DNA from: Bufo bufo
Lineage: Eukaryota > Chordata > Amphibia > Anura > Bufonidae
Reading direction: 5' to 3'
DNA length: 64,000 nucleotides
NCBI RefSeq assembly: GCF_905171765.1
Contig: NC_053389.1
Span: 746,419,146 to 746,483,145 of the forward strand
Position 1 is the stretch's first letter; each line of letters opens with the position of its first letter. Shown one piece after another: positions 52,620-63,564 of this stretch. A model generated the notes under the pieces. It did not search any database. It was not told where the DNA came from and was given only the letters and a program-made list of their open reading frames with translations. The position numbers and the translations under genes are program-made.

Positions 52620-54060
52620 TTTCCCTATCCACATTTGTTTGCAGAGCACTTGCCATGCTCTTAGCCACATTTTGCATAGAGAGGCATGTGGCTGGTGGAT
52701 CGTTTTGAGCAATCCACCAGCCACACGCCTCTCACCAAGTTGCTGGTGGTGCAGTTGCTCCAATAGCACATAATGGATTCTGCTACCTGCATGATGGTGT
52801 GCACTCAGCCTTGCTGGAAGATACCTAGCCACCACTATTTTTCTAAAAAAAGATATACCTCCCTTTTACTCTCATGTGGTGGAGATCATGGGCAGCTCCT
52901 TGTAATTCTCGCTATGCGTGAAGGTGCAAGCCACTGTGGACACCTAGAGCAGCTGATACGTGCAATAACAGTACACGTTGCTAGGAACCCCCCCCCCCAG
53001 GACTTGCAGCAACAGTGCAGTCTTCCACTGCACTGCTTGACCTGTGATGTTCCAACTTGCTGGAGTATCACCTTGCATATGGTGGGGTGTCTGTACATGC
53101 AGTTTAAAGCAGTCAATCATCATGCACCAGGCCACCTCAGCAGGGAGCATGTATTGTCTCGAGGTCAGGCAATGGCAGCTCATTAGAGATACATGTTGCA
53201 TACTCAGACCCTTTGATGAGCCCACCAGATTTGTCAGTAGGGACAATTCCAGCATCAATTATGTTATCCCCCTGATGAATGATCACGCCAATGGCAATAG
53301 GGGATGGTGAACAGCTTATGCATCTTGGTGACTGCCCTGTAGCATATTGCAGACCCACACAAAGTTCCATGGAGGAGGAAATGGAGGAGAATGGTGAGGA
53401 GCTACCACTGGAGGAGGAGGAGTTGGTGGTGGAGAAGCATAAGACTGATGATGATGATGATGACGACACTGGCCACTATGATCAATCCTCACATTAGGAA
53501 CTGGAGCCAAAAGAACTGGGTCCTCTGGAATACTAGCAAGCTTGCTTAGTTACTTACATACTGACAAGTGTATCGCTACCAGCTACCATCAACCAATCTG
53601 ATGATTACTGGATAGCCATGCTTTTAGACCCCTTGCTATTAAAATCAAAATTGGGGAATGTTTTCCTGTTGCCAAAAAGAGGCCAATTGCCCCCCAGTTA
53701 TTCAACCACCATCCTTGCTTCCACAAGTAGCAGAAGCTGCAGTAGCAGCCAGTTCAGTCTCATGAACATGATTGAGCAGTTGTTCAAGTACTGCTCCAGG
53801 CTAATTCAAAACAGCAAGCAGAGATCTACCGCCTGAACAATCAGGTTCCATCCTACCTAGACTGTGGAATTTCGCAGCACACACCCTGTTCCCTGACACC
53901 ATGGACTTCAAGTTCTAAGTAGTCACACTTGAACATTAACCGGAACCAGCCCAGTTTACTCTCTCTGTACTATCTTGTCCAGCCTCCATTGTCAGTTTTC
54001 AGCATGACAGGTGGCGTTGTCAGACCCAAACAGACAAAGTTGTCCTCTGCCAGTGTTTAA
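52620..54060 (+). pseudogene. Very old hAT transposase relic
   Basis: Degenerate matches occur in order: CLTCDVPTCWSITLHMVG (for the family block LICDVPTRWNSTLHML), an acidic Glu/Asp run near 53380-53470, DDYWIAMLLDP near 53600, and SVFSMTGGVVRPKQTKLSS near 53990-54050 (for the SERVFSTAGG-ITDKRSRLS block). Stops are frequent. No ends were found. Confidence 0.7.
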
Positions 54061-54504
54061 AACATATTTTTTTTACACCATGTGTACTTAAACATCTGCA
54101 CCTAATAAGGGACAATTTTTGGAATCTTTCAAATATGACAAAGCATAACACATGCAACAGTTTGTTATCACTGTCAACAATGTGTCTATCCATAGCAATG
54201 TACTGTTAGTGTCACTCTGACGTTATTTACTATAGCTGTCATTTCAGTAAAGGGGTTCAAACGAGATGGGAGAAAGAGCAAAAAAAATAAAAATTATAAT
54301 TTTCTGTCCAATTGGAACATTTTCTAATTTGGACAGAATCGATTCAGATGCAAATCCAATTATTTATTTTTTATTTGACAACGCGTATGAAACTGATTAC
54401 AAGAAATTCACTTACCTCTAGATTGCAATTTTTTTTTGCAATTTTTAAAAAGTAACATTTGGTAAAACTGGCATACACGTACATGCTTATCTTGATGAAA
54501 TTAT

Positions 54505-54568
54505 GCCGTACGCCTCTGGTGGCCATCATAGCGCCGGAGCTGTCGCCTCACCACCAGAGGCGTACGGC
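54505..54568. repeat. Perfect 18-bp inverted repeat (hairpin)
   Basis: gccgtacgcctctggtgg (54505-54522) is exactly complementary to ccaccagaggcgtacggc (54551-54568) with a 28-base loop. The lack of any mismatch in otherwise decayed DNA is notable. It could be the end of a young MITE or a structured RNA element. Confidence 0.85.
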
Positions 54569-56593
54569 ACCTATGTGTTTGTTTGTCCTATACTTGACCT
54601 AGCTCCTGATGAGCCTCTATATGGCGAAACGTTGAGCTCCAATATTAGGTTTAGGGTACGGACATAGCGCATCCACATGTGATTTATTCAGGGCAGAGAG
54701 CCGCTTGCTGGATTAGTTAGGACTCCTAGTGTTTGCTGCATGGAGGGGCATGTAGGGAGGATTGGTTCACCTGGTGTTCATTTAATGAGGGTCACCCATT
54801 CAAAGGTGGATCCTTCCCTTCCCCCTGGCAGTGGTTAGTCCTCGACCTGGTAACCCTTTTTTCTGGGGATATGGCACAGGTTAGCCTGTGATCAGAGTAC
54901 GCCACAGTAGTTCTTTCACAGGTGCTATCATCACGTTAGGTTACCATTGTTTACCCCGCAGTAAAAATAACATAATTGTATGTTGATGGTCAATGATGAT
55001 AATGCCACATTTCTATATATTTTTTTTTATGTTGTTTCTCTCCTCCTGCAGCCTGTCAGCTGCTCACTCATTTTACTCCACACTGACAGGGACGGGGGCA
55101 GCTGCTTTAGCTGCTCATATCTCTGGTTTTGTACCAGCTAGAGATATGGGCTTTGTATTGTTTGACATTCCAAGCTTTCAGACAATACCAGAATGACAGC
55201 AATATGTTCAGTACATGGGAAGATATCACTGCTAGAAATCAGGATGCAGTGAATGAAGCTAAAAGTGAAAGTAAAGCATGTTTTACCTGCGATTATTCCC
55301 GATTTGATTTATAATAGTGATATCTCTTCTGTTGCTTGGATTTTAACTGTCATTTTATTATGAAAGCCTGTAATGTCAGATTTTAAAAAAAGACCAGTTG
55401 CATGTTTCTAGCTGCTACCATTCAGGAGAAAGCAGCATCTAAAGTAGCCCACCCCCTTCACTTTCTGCCGGAGCCCAGGCACTCAGGGCTGTGCTCCTCC
55501 TCCCAGTACTCTACCATCTCATGTTTATATCAGAGAGGAGAGGAGACGGCCTGCACATGACATGTGGGAAGATGCCTGCAGAATGTCAAAGTGGCATGCA
55601 TTTGTTGGAGTTATTATGAGTTGAAACGGAGAATTATTAAGTTTTAAAACACAAATGCACATATACTATAGGGTGTACTATACCATCACAATATAAATAA
55701 AAATGAAACAGAAGTTACACTTTAAATAAATGATGCAAAAACTGATCAAAATATCCAAGTACATATGAAACAGATCTGTTACAATTGGTAGCATGGTACT
55801 GATTTTGAATAGACTTTTGGTTTTGTAGATACTTGGGTTGGAAAGATATGTGTTTTGTTTCTAATATATATCTAGCCTGAATGGAACAACTAAAAAGCTA
55901 AACTTTATTTATTATGCTAAAAGCAATTGTTACCAGACCAATAACAATTCAGACAGGCTAATAGCAGGGAATGTGATGTAAGACAGAGCTGCAGGGACAT
56001 AACTCAGCATCCACTTGCTATATTTTTAGCTCACTACATACTACACATAGATATCTGTCCCTGTGCTTTAGTGTACTCAGTACTGTATCCTGACAGGCGG
56101 CACCTACAGTATAATGAGGATGATTCAAGGTCTTTCTGGATAGTGGATTCAATAGGCTGCCAGGCAAGTGCATCTGGTGAGGAATCCATGGGCAATAGCT
56201 GACATGAGTAGAAACCAGTTTGTAGTAGCAAAATTAGGAGATGGAATTTATAGTTGTTAAAGCAAAAGGCCAGGGCTGACAGAGATCATGCAATACAGTA
56301 ATCCAAGCAGACAAGTTCAAGGGAAAGCAGTAGAGGTTCAAGGTCAATCCAAGCATTGCAGAATCTAACAAAACATATTGCTTAGGCATTGAGAAGTAGG
56401 GAAGCAGTCCTTAAATACTATAGAGTTTGGTAATGTCAGAATTAAGGGCTGTTTAGTAGCTGAACTGGGTATAGTGAGGTAACACGGTAGAATCAGGAAG
56501 CACAGATAGAAGAATTGAATTGAAATATGGCATTTTGTCAGTGGCAACTGACATAGCCACCAAGGGCCTAGAGCTTTAGGAAAACTCCTTGTA
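54569..56593. other. Non-coding DNA, no gene recognised
   Basis: About 2 kb without a supported coding region. 'ctcctgatgagcctctatat' followed by 'ggcgaaacgttgagctcc' near 54605-54645 resembles a dispersed amphibian repeat. Nothing else was identified. Confidence 0.4.
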
Positions 56594-57046
56594 ATCACCA
56601 TTAGAGATGTCCCGAACTATTCGCCGTCGAACAGTTCCCGGCAAACATCGCTTGTTCGCGTTTGCCGCGGCGGGCGAACATATGCGATGTTCGATCCGCC
56701 CCCTATACGTCATCATTGAGCAAACTTTGATTCTGTACCTCACAGTCAGCAGACACATTCCAGCCAATCAGCATACCCTCCCTCCCAGACCCTCCCTCCT
56801 CCTATCAAAAAGCAAGGACAGCATCCATCTTAGATTCATTCTGAAGCTGCAGTGTTAGTTAGAGCAGGGAGAGTGCTGCTGCTGCTGAATTAATAGGGAA
56901 ATCGTTAGCTAGGCCAGTGTTCTGTGTCCACTCCAGTCCTCAAAGACTTATCTGCTGTAAGGACAGCGCCCTGACAGCACCCCAAAAAGCCCTTTTTAAG
57001 GCTGGTACATCAGTCTGCTTTTATTTAATTTTTTCTATATATATAT

Positions 57047-58270
57047 TGCAGTTGCCTGCCCGTGTGTGAGAGGCCACAGGCCCACAGACTGTACTGTGCG
57101 CACACCACTCATATAGGGTCGCACAGTACCTTGCAGATAAAAAAGTCATTCAATTTTTACCCTTTAATATAATTGCAGTTGCCTGCCAGTGTGTGTCAGG
57201 CCTACAGACTGTACTGTGCCCACTGCCAGTGCCCACCACTCATATCGGGTGGCACAGTACCTTGCAGATAAAAAAGTCATTTAATTTTTACCCTTTAATA
57301 TAATTGCAGTTGCCTGCCAGTGTGTGTCAGGCCCACTGACTGTACTGTGCCCACTGCCAGTGCCCACCACTCATATCGGGTGGCACAGTACCTTGCAGAT
57401 AAAAAAGTCATTTCATTTTTTCTCTGTAATATAATTGCAGTTGCCTGCCAGTGTGTGTCAGGCCCACAGATTGTACTGTGCCCACTGCCCACCACTCATA
57501 TAGGGTGGCACAGCACCTTGCAGATAAAAAAGTCATTTAATTTTTCCTCTGTAATATAATTGCAGTTGCCTGCCAGTGAGTGTCAGGCCCACAGACTGTA
57601 CTGTGCCCACTGCCCACCACTCATATAGGGTGGCGCAGCACCTTGCAGATAAAAAAAATCATTACATTTTTCCTCTGTAATATAATTGCAGTTGCCTGCC
57701 AGTGAGTGTCAGGCCCACAGACTGTACTGTGCCCACTGCCCACCACTCATATAGGGTGGCATAGCACCTTGCAGATAAAAAAAAATCATTAAATTTTTCC
57801 TCTGTAATATAATTGCAGTTGCTTGCCAGTGAGTGTCAGACCCTCAGACTGTACTGTGCCCACTGCCCACCACTCATATAGGGTGGCACAGCACCTTGCA
57901 GATAAAAAAGTCATTTAATTTTTCCTCTGTAATATAATTGCAGTTGCCTGCCAGTGAGTGTCAGGCCCACAGACTGTACTGTGCCCACTGCCCACCACTC
58001 ATATAGGGTGGCGCAGCACCTTGCAGATAAAAAAAATCATTACATTTTTCCTCTGTAATATAATTGCAGTTGCCTGCCAGTAAGTGTCAGGCCCACAGAC
58101 TGTACTGTGCCCACTGCCCACCACTCATATAGGGTGGCACAGCACCTTGCAGATAAAAAAGTCATAAAATTTTTCCTCTGTAATATAATTGCAGTTGCTT
58201 GCCAGTGTGTGTCAGGCCCACAGACTGTACTGTGCCCACTGCCCACCACTCATATAGGGTGGCACAGTAC
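57047..58270. repeat. ~126-bp tandem array, about ten copies
   Basis: Units contain 'tataattgcagttgcctgcc', 'cacagactgtactgtgccc', 'accactcatatagggtggc' and 'ccttgcagataaaaaa'. The first copies carry an extra 8-10 bp (cactgccagtgcccacc). The array lies between the promoter end and the transposase, as in hAT-1 and hAT-2. Confidence 0.9.
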
Positions 58271-58302
58271 CTTGCACACATAGTACCACTAATCTAAAAA
58301 TA

Positions 58303-61300
58303 AATGACAGGCAGAGGCAGGCCACCCCACAGGGGCCGTCGTGGTCGTGGTGCTGTGATTTTCTTTGGCCCTAGAATAATGCCAGTGTTCAGAGGCCACG
58401 TACCCTGAACTCGAAAAATTCTGAGGACATAGTTAACTGGCTTACACAGGACACCCAATCTTCTACAGCTTCCGATCGGAACCTTGACGCACCATCCTTC
58501 TCCAGCTCAGCTTCGGGCACCTCTCAAGTTACCACTCGCCCGCCCGCCGCCACCACCAACACTAGCACCAGAGCCGCTTCACTTGATCTGTCAGAGGAGT
58601 TATTTACACATCAGTTGGAAGAAATGAGTGATGCGCAACCATTATTGCCAGAGGATGTAGATAACAGGGATATGTCTCAGTCAGGCAGCATTACACACAT
58701 GGACGTACGGTGTGATGATGATGATGTTGTACCCGCTGCTGCTTCCTTTGCTGAGTTGTCAGATACAAGTGAAGCGGTTGATGATGACGATGTGTCCGTG
58801 GATGTCACGTGGGTGCCCGCTAGAAGAGAAGAAGAACAGGGGGAAAGTTCAGATGGGGAGACAGAAAGGAGGAGGAAACGAGTTGGAAGCATGGGGAGGT
58901 CGGCGCAAGGAGCTAGTGGCACAGTCAGACAGCATGTATCGGCACCCGGGGTCAGCCAGACAGCACGCCAATCAACACATGCTGTTGCCACCACCAGAAT
59001 GCCGTCATTGGAAAGCTCAGCAGTGTGGAATTTTTTTTGTGTGTCTGCCTCTGATAACAGCGATGCCATTTGCAACCTGTGCCAAAAGAAACTGAGTCGT
59101 GGGAAGTCCAACACCCACCTAGGTACAACTGCTTTGCGAAGGCACATGATCTCACATCACAAATGCCTATGGGATCAACACATGAGTACAAGCAGCACAC
59201 AAACTCAAAGCCACCATCCTCCTCCTGGTCCAGCATCTTCAGCCACATCAACCACTGCTGTCCTCCTTGCCCCCTCTCAACCATCCGCCACTCCGCCTCT
59301 CACCTTCAGCAGTTCCTGCTCATCTGCCCACAGTCAGGTGTCTGTCAAGGAAATGTTTGAGCGTAAGAAGCTAATGTCACAGAGTCACCCCCTTGCCCGG
59401 CGTCTGACAGCTGGCTTGTCGGAACTCTTAGCCCGCCAGCTTTTACCATACAAGCTGGTGGAGTCTGAGGCCTTCAAAAAATTGATAGCTATTGGGACAC
59501 CGCAGTGGAAGGTACCCGGCCGAATTTTTTTTTTCACAAAAGGCAATTCCAACCTGTACTCTATTGTAGAAAAGAAAGTCATGGCATGTCTGGCACACAG
59601 TGTTGGGGCAAGCGTCTATCTGACCAGGGCAGGTATATCATGTACACTGCGCATTGGGTAAACCTGCTGAAGGCTGCCAAGCATGGAATGCGTGGCTCTG
59701 CAGCGGAGTTGGTGACACAGCCACGACTTGCAGGCAGGCCTGCTGCCACCTCCTCTACTCCTCCTACTCCATCCTCTTCGCTAACCTCCTCGGCTAAGTC
59801 CTCTTCTGCTGCTGCGTCTTGCTCCACATCAACTGCGCTCCCCAGGGGCTATTCCACATCCCATATACGACAGTGTCAATCTGTCTTGGGGTTGAATTGC
59901 CTGAAAGCAGAGAGTCACACTGGACCTGCACTCCTGTCCACCCTGAACGCACAGGTGGATTAGTGGCTGACCCTGCACCAACTGGAGATCGGCAAAGTGG
60001 TGTGTGACAACGGAAGAAATCTGTTGGCGGCATTGAATTTGGGCAAGTTGACACATGTGCCGTGCATGGCACATGTGTTGAATCTGATCGTACAACGCTT
60101 TGTGTACCCAGGCTTACAGGACGTCCTCAAGCAGGCCAGGAAGGTGTGCGGCCATTTCAGGCGTTCCTACATGGCCATGGCGCACTTTTCCAATATTCAG
60201 CGGCGAAACAACATGCCAGTGAGGCGATTGATTTGCGACAGCCCGACACGTTGGAATTCAACACTCCTAATGTTCGATCGCCTGCTCCAACAATAAAAAG
60301 CCGTCAACGAGTATTTGTATGACCGGGGTGCTAGGACAGCCTCTGTGGAGCTGGGTATTTTTTTGCCACGTTACTGGATGCTCATGAGCAATGCCTGTAG
60401 GCTCATGCGTCCTTTTGAGGAGGTGACAAACCTAGTCAGTCGCACCGAAAGCACCATCAGCGACCTCATCCCATTTGTTTTTTTCCTGGAGCGTGCCCTG
60501 CGAAGAGTGCTGGATCAGGCCGTAGATGAGCGTGAAGAGGAAGAGGAAGAGTTGTGGTCACCATCACCACCAGAAACAACCTTATCAGCATCGCTTGCTG
60601 GACCTGCGTCAAAGCTGGAAGAGGAGTCTGAGGAAGAGGAGTCAGAAGAGGAATGTGGCTTTGAGGAGGAGGAAGACCAACCACAGCAGGCATCCCAGGG
60701 TGCTCGTTGTCACCTATCTTGGACCCGTGGTGTTGTACGTGGCTGGGGGGAAGAACAGACCTTCAATGAGATCAGTGAGGACAAGGAACGGGACATGAGT
60801 AGCTCGGCATCCAACCTTGTGCAAATGGGGTCTTTCATGCTGTCATGGCTGTTGAGGGACCCTTGTATAAAAAGGCTGAATGAGAACGACCTGTACTGGG
60901 TGGCCATGCTACTAGACCCCCGGTATAAGCAGAGAGTTGCTGAAATGTTACAGAATTACCGGAAGTCGGAATGGATGCAGCAGTTCCAAAACAAGTTAAA
61001 AAGTATGCTTTACACAGCGTATAAGGGTGATGTCACAGCACAATGGGAATCTAACAGGGGAAGAGGTGAAAGTAATCCTCCTCCTACCACGACCACGCCG
61101 GCAAGGACAGGACACTTTACAGTCGTGTTGTTAAAGGAGGACATGCAGAGCTTTTAAAGTCCTACGCATCGCCACAGCCCTTCAGGGTCCACCCTCAGAG
61201 AAAGACTCGACCGACAGGTAGCAGACTACCTCGCCTTAACTGCAGATATCGACACTCTGAGGAGCAATGAACCCCTTGACTTCTCCGCCACCAACTAGGG
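58303..61300 (+). pseudogene. hAT-4 transposase, catalytic deletion and truncation
   Basis: A possible start at 58303 gives an Arg/Gly-rich N-terminus (MTGRGRPPHRGRRGRGA) but hits a stop near 58407. The main frame 58615-59661 has a BED finger (AICNLCQKKLSRG, TALRRHMISHH). Near 59612-59625 the segment that should hold the first catalytic Asp (TTDTWTS in hAT-2) is missing, the text passing from ASVYL straight to DQGRYIMYTAHWV with a frame change. The second Asp block remains (VVCDNGRNLLAALNLG, 59997 on), with a stop at about 60294. The frame 60315-61157 holds the acidic part and DLYWVAMLLDPRYK. The trace ends near 61300 at ADYLALTADIDTLRSNEPLDF, so the hATC region with the last Glu is lost. It cannot be active. 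Confidence 0.88.
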
Positions 61301-61877
61301 TTCAAACCGCAATGTTTTAGTACACTTTCTGCCTGCAACAATACCTAATTTTTCAGGCATGTGTACACATGCTTAATTTTTCTGGCCTCTGGTGCTGCAC
61401 TGTGGCTGCAAAAACAAAACAAAAAAAAGGCACATACATGTGTCAATTCCCCTTCGTGATCGTTACCTTGTTGTGGTGAAGGGGCTTGCGTATCACAATG
61501 AAGAAATCACCTCTATGAGTGTGTTGGCAATATTGGCACACCCCAGATGATAAGGTCATTGCTTCATTGTGAACAGACCAAAAGCGATCGGCTGGATAGT
61601 TTTGCATACAAAAAACATGAATTTTCTTTGTGATCATCTAAGGTGATCATTAAAGCCTACTAGGCCAACAATGGGCCCACACTGCAGAATCATTGTTTTC
61701 TGGGTCACTTAACTGTCACTGAACTACCTCAGCACGACCATAGGCTTTGAAAAACCGCCATCGCCTGCAATCTCCCAAACGTGCGCACGAGCACAGTCAT
61801 CACTACACCAAGATTGACGCATAGAGGAATAAAACTTGTCATGAGTGTGTCAACTATTGACAACTCTTTGTGGTTGT
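61301..61877. other. 3' untranslated region of hAT-4
   Basis: Non-coding. The segment 61455-61500 reads 'ccccttcgtgatcgttacc' then 'tggtgaaggggcttgcg', with a small hairpin (ccccttc / gaagggg). An 11-base match to U1 snRNA (gatcacgaagg on the minus strand) is too short to call. Confidence 0.4.
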
Positions 61878-61952
61878 CTAAAATCTATTCGATACACGTC
61901 CCCTGATAGGGGACGTAACAGGGATTAAACTGATAAGAATAGTACTACTTAA
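61878..61952 (-). ncRNA. U2 snRNA-derived sequence, copy 1
   Basis: On the minus strand the text 'gtagtactattcttatcag' then 'tttaatccctgttacgtccc' and 'gaatagatttt' follows the U2 snRNA 5' half, from the branch-point pairing GUAGUA through stem-loop IIa (UUCUUAUCAGUUUAAU...ACGUCC-CU) to the Sm-site side (GGAUUUU). The stem is rebuilt as a perfect palindrome cgtcccctgataggggacg. It lacks the 5' end and the 3' stem-loops, so it is a relic or a SINE-like derivative, not a gene. Confidence 0.7.
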
Positions 61953-62040
61953 CACTCCACTCATATAGGGTGGCACAGTACATTGCACGGAGCACGCGCA
62001 GTGCCCCAAATTGGAAGTAAGAGAACCGACCAACCATCTT

Positions 62041-62125
62041 TTACCATCTCCCGGTTACTAAAATCTATTCCATACACCGGCCCCTGATAGGGGACAAAAC
62101 AGAGATTAAACTGGTAAGAACAGAT
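62041..62125 (-). ncRNA. U2 snRNA-derived sequence, copy 2
   Basis: The minus strand reads 'tctgttcttaccagtttaat', then 'ccctatcagggg', then 'ggaatagatttt' and 'gggagatgg'. Compared with U2 this covers TCTGTTCTTATCAGTTTAAT through GGAGCAGGGAGATGG, longer at the 3' side than copy 1. The two copies are direct repeats about 165 bp apart. Confidence 0.72.
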
Positions 62126-62139
62126 TTTTTTTATAAAAA

Positions 62140-62600
62140 AAAAAGAGGACAGCCTCTGCGGAGCTGGGTATTTTTTGGCCGCGTTACTGAACGCTCATGC
62201 ACAATGGCTGTAGGCTCATGCGACCTCATCCCATATGCGTTTTTTCTGGAGCGTGCCCTGTGAAGAGTGCTGGATCAGGCCGTAGATGAGCATAAAGAGG
62301 AAGAGTTGTGGTCACCATCACCAGTAGGAGCAGCCTTGTCATCGTCGATTGCTGGACCTGCGGCAACGCAGAGAGAGGAGTCTGAAGAAGAGGAGTCAGA
62401 GGAGGAAGGTGACTGAGGAGGTGGAAGACCAACCACAGCAGGCGTCCCAGGGGGCTTGTTGTTACCTTTCGGGGACCCTTGGTGTTGTACGTGGCTGGGT
62501 GGAGGAAGAGACCTTCAATGACGTCAGTGAGGACAAGGAACGGGACATGGCTAGCTTAGTATCCAACCTTGTGCAAATGGGGAGTTTGCGGTTGTGCAAA
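62140..62600 (+). pseudogene. Duplicated piece of the hAT-4 transposase
   Basis: It matches 60330-60835 of the main gene with deletions: 'gacagcctctgcggagctgg', 'cgtgccctg-gaagagtgc', then the acidic Glu stretch, VVRGWVEEETFNDVSEDKE and SNLVQMGS. This suggests that hAT-4 is a composite made by internal duplication or recombination between sister copies. Confidence 0.8.
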
Positions 62601-63028
62601 TGGACTGTTTGCGGTTGTTTGCGGGGAGTTTAGTCTGTCAGAGTTTGGTCTGTCACTGTGAAGTGGGCGTAACCCTTACACTACCTGATCGATACAACAT
62701 CATACCTGATCGTATACACACACTGGATGTTTTAAAGCACGTTATTCCAAACAATTTAGGAATGTTAGGTGATTTATGCCCTTTATGGATTAAAACCCGA
62801 CTCTGCGTCAACTACGTAATTTTCCATGGGAGTTTTGCCATGGATCCCCCTCCGGCATACCTCAGTCCAGGTGTTAGTCCCCTTGAAACAACTTTTCCAT
62901 CACTATTGTGGCCAGAAAGAGTCCCTGTGGGTTTTAAAATTCGCCTGCCTATTGAAGTCTATGGCGAAAAATCGCATTCGCCGTTCGCGAACGGAACATT
63001 TTATGTTCGCGACATCTCTAATCACCAT

Positions 63029-63564
63029 ATGCATACCCAAGGAAACGTGTTGTTCATGCAAGATGTGACAGTTTTGAGCAGTTTTAAAAAGTATACTGAC
63101 ACCAACTGCTCCTTTAAGATGTCACACAAAAAATGGGCATATCACTGTGGAGAGCCCAGAAGCATCAAAACAGGGAAGCTATACACCAGGTTGGCACATC
63201 CATCATCATCCACTTTTAGTTGGCTAGTAAGTCAAGTAATCTTTATTTCAGTTGCAGATGATATCACCACCACCTGAATGGGTGGAAGTAAAAAAAGGGG
63301 AACAAATAAAAAACTGGGGCAGATTCACTAATCCTGACTAATATTTGGTGTCTAACCTTTGACTTCATTTGTGCCAAAATCTTGCACAAAATTTTGGTGC
63401 ACATTGACACATCCTATCTACTGCTAAGCCATGTTGATTTCTAGTTCAGCCACATGTCTTTGTCAAGTAAGGCACAAAAATTGTAAAATACACGTTGTGA
63501 ATATGGTGCAAGGCATATACACCAGTTTAATAGAGCAAATTATGCAAGAATTCTGGTGCACTCC
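63029..63564. other. Non-coding DNA, nothing recognised
   Basis: No gene or clear repeat was identified between hAT-4 and the LINE tail. Confidence 0.4.

Larger units (their letters stand above)
56594..63028 (+). mobile_element. hAT-4 transposon with 8-bp target duplication
   Basis: The element is 56602-63020 (6419 bp), flanked by atcaccat on both sides (56594-56601 and 63021-63028). Ends are TAGAGATGTCCCGAAC and GTTCGCGACATCTCTA. It contains a 126-bp satellite before the transposase, a decayed transposase, two U2-derived sequences and a partial duplication of the transposase. The family is different from hAT-1 to hAT-3 but related at the protein level. Confidence 0.93.

Noticed and set aside
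52100..54060. A right terminal repeat for hAT-3
   Set aside because: No GTTCGCTCAA...CTA end followed by ctaaagag could be found, so the right limit is left open.
57047..58270. Regular repeats that could suggest a CRISPR array
   Set aside because: The repeats are contiguous, with no unique spacers, and the context is an animal transposon.
61455..61500. U1 snRNA-like sequence near the U2-like segments
   Set aside because: Only an 11-base exact match (gatcacgaagg on the minus strand), and the flanking bases do not follow U1.
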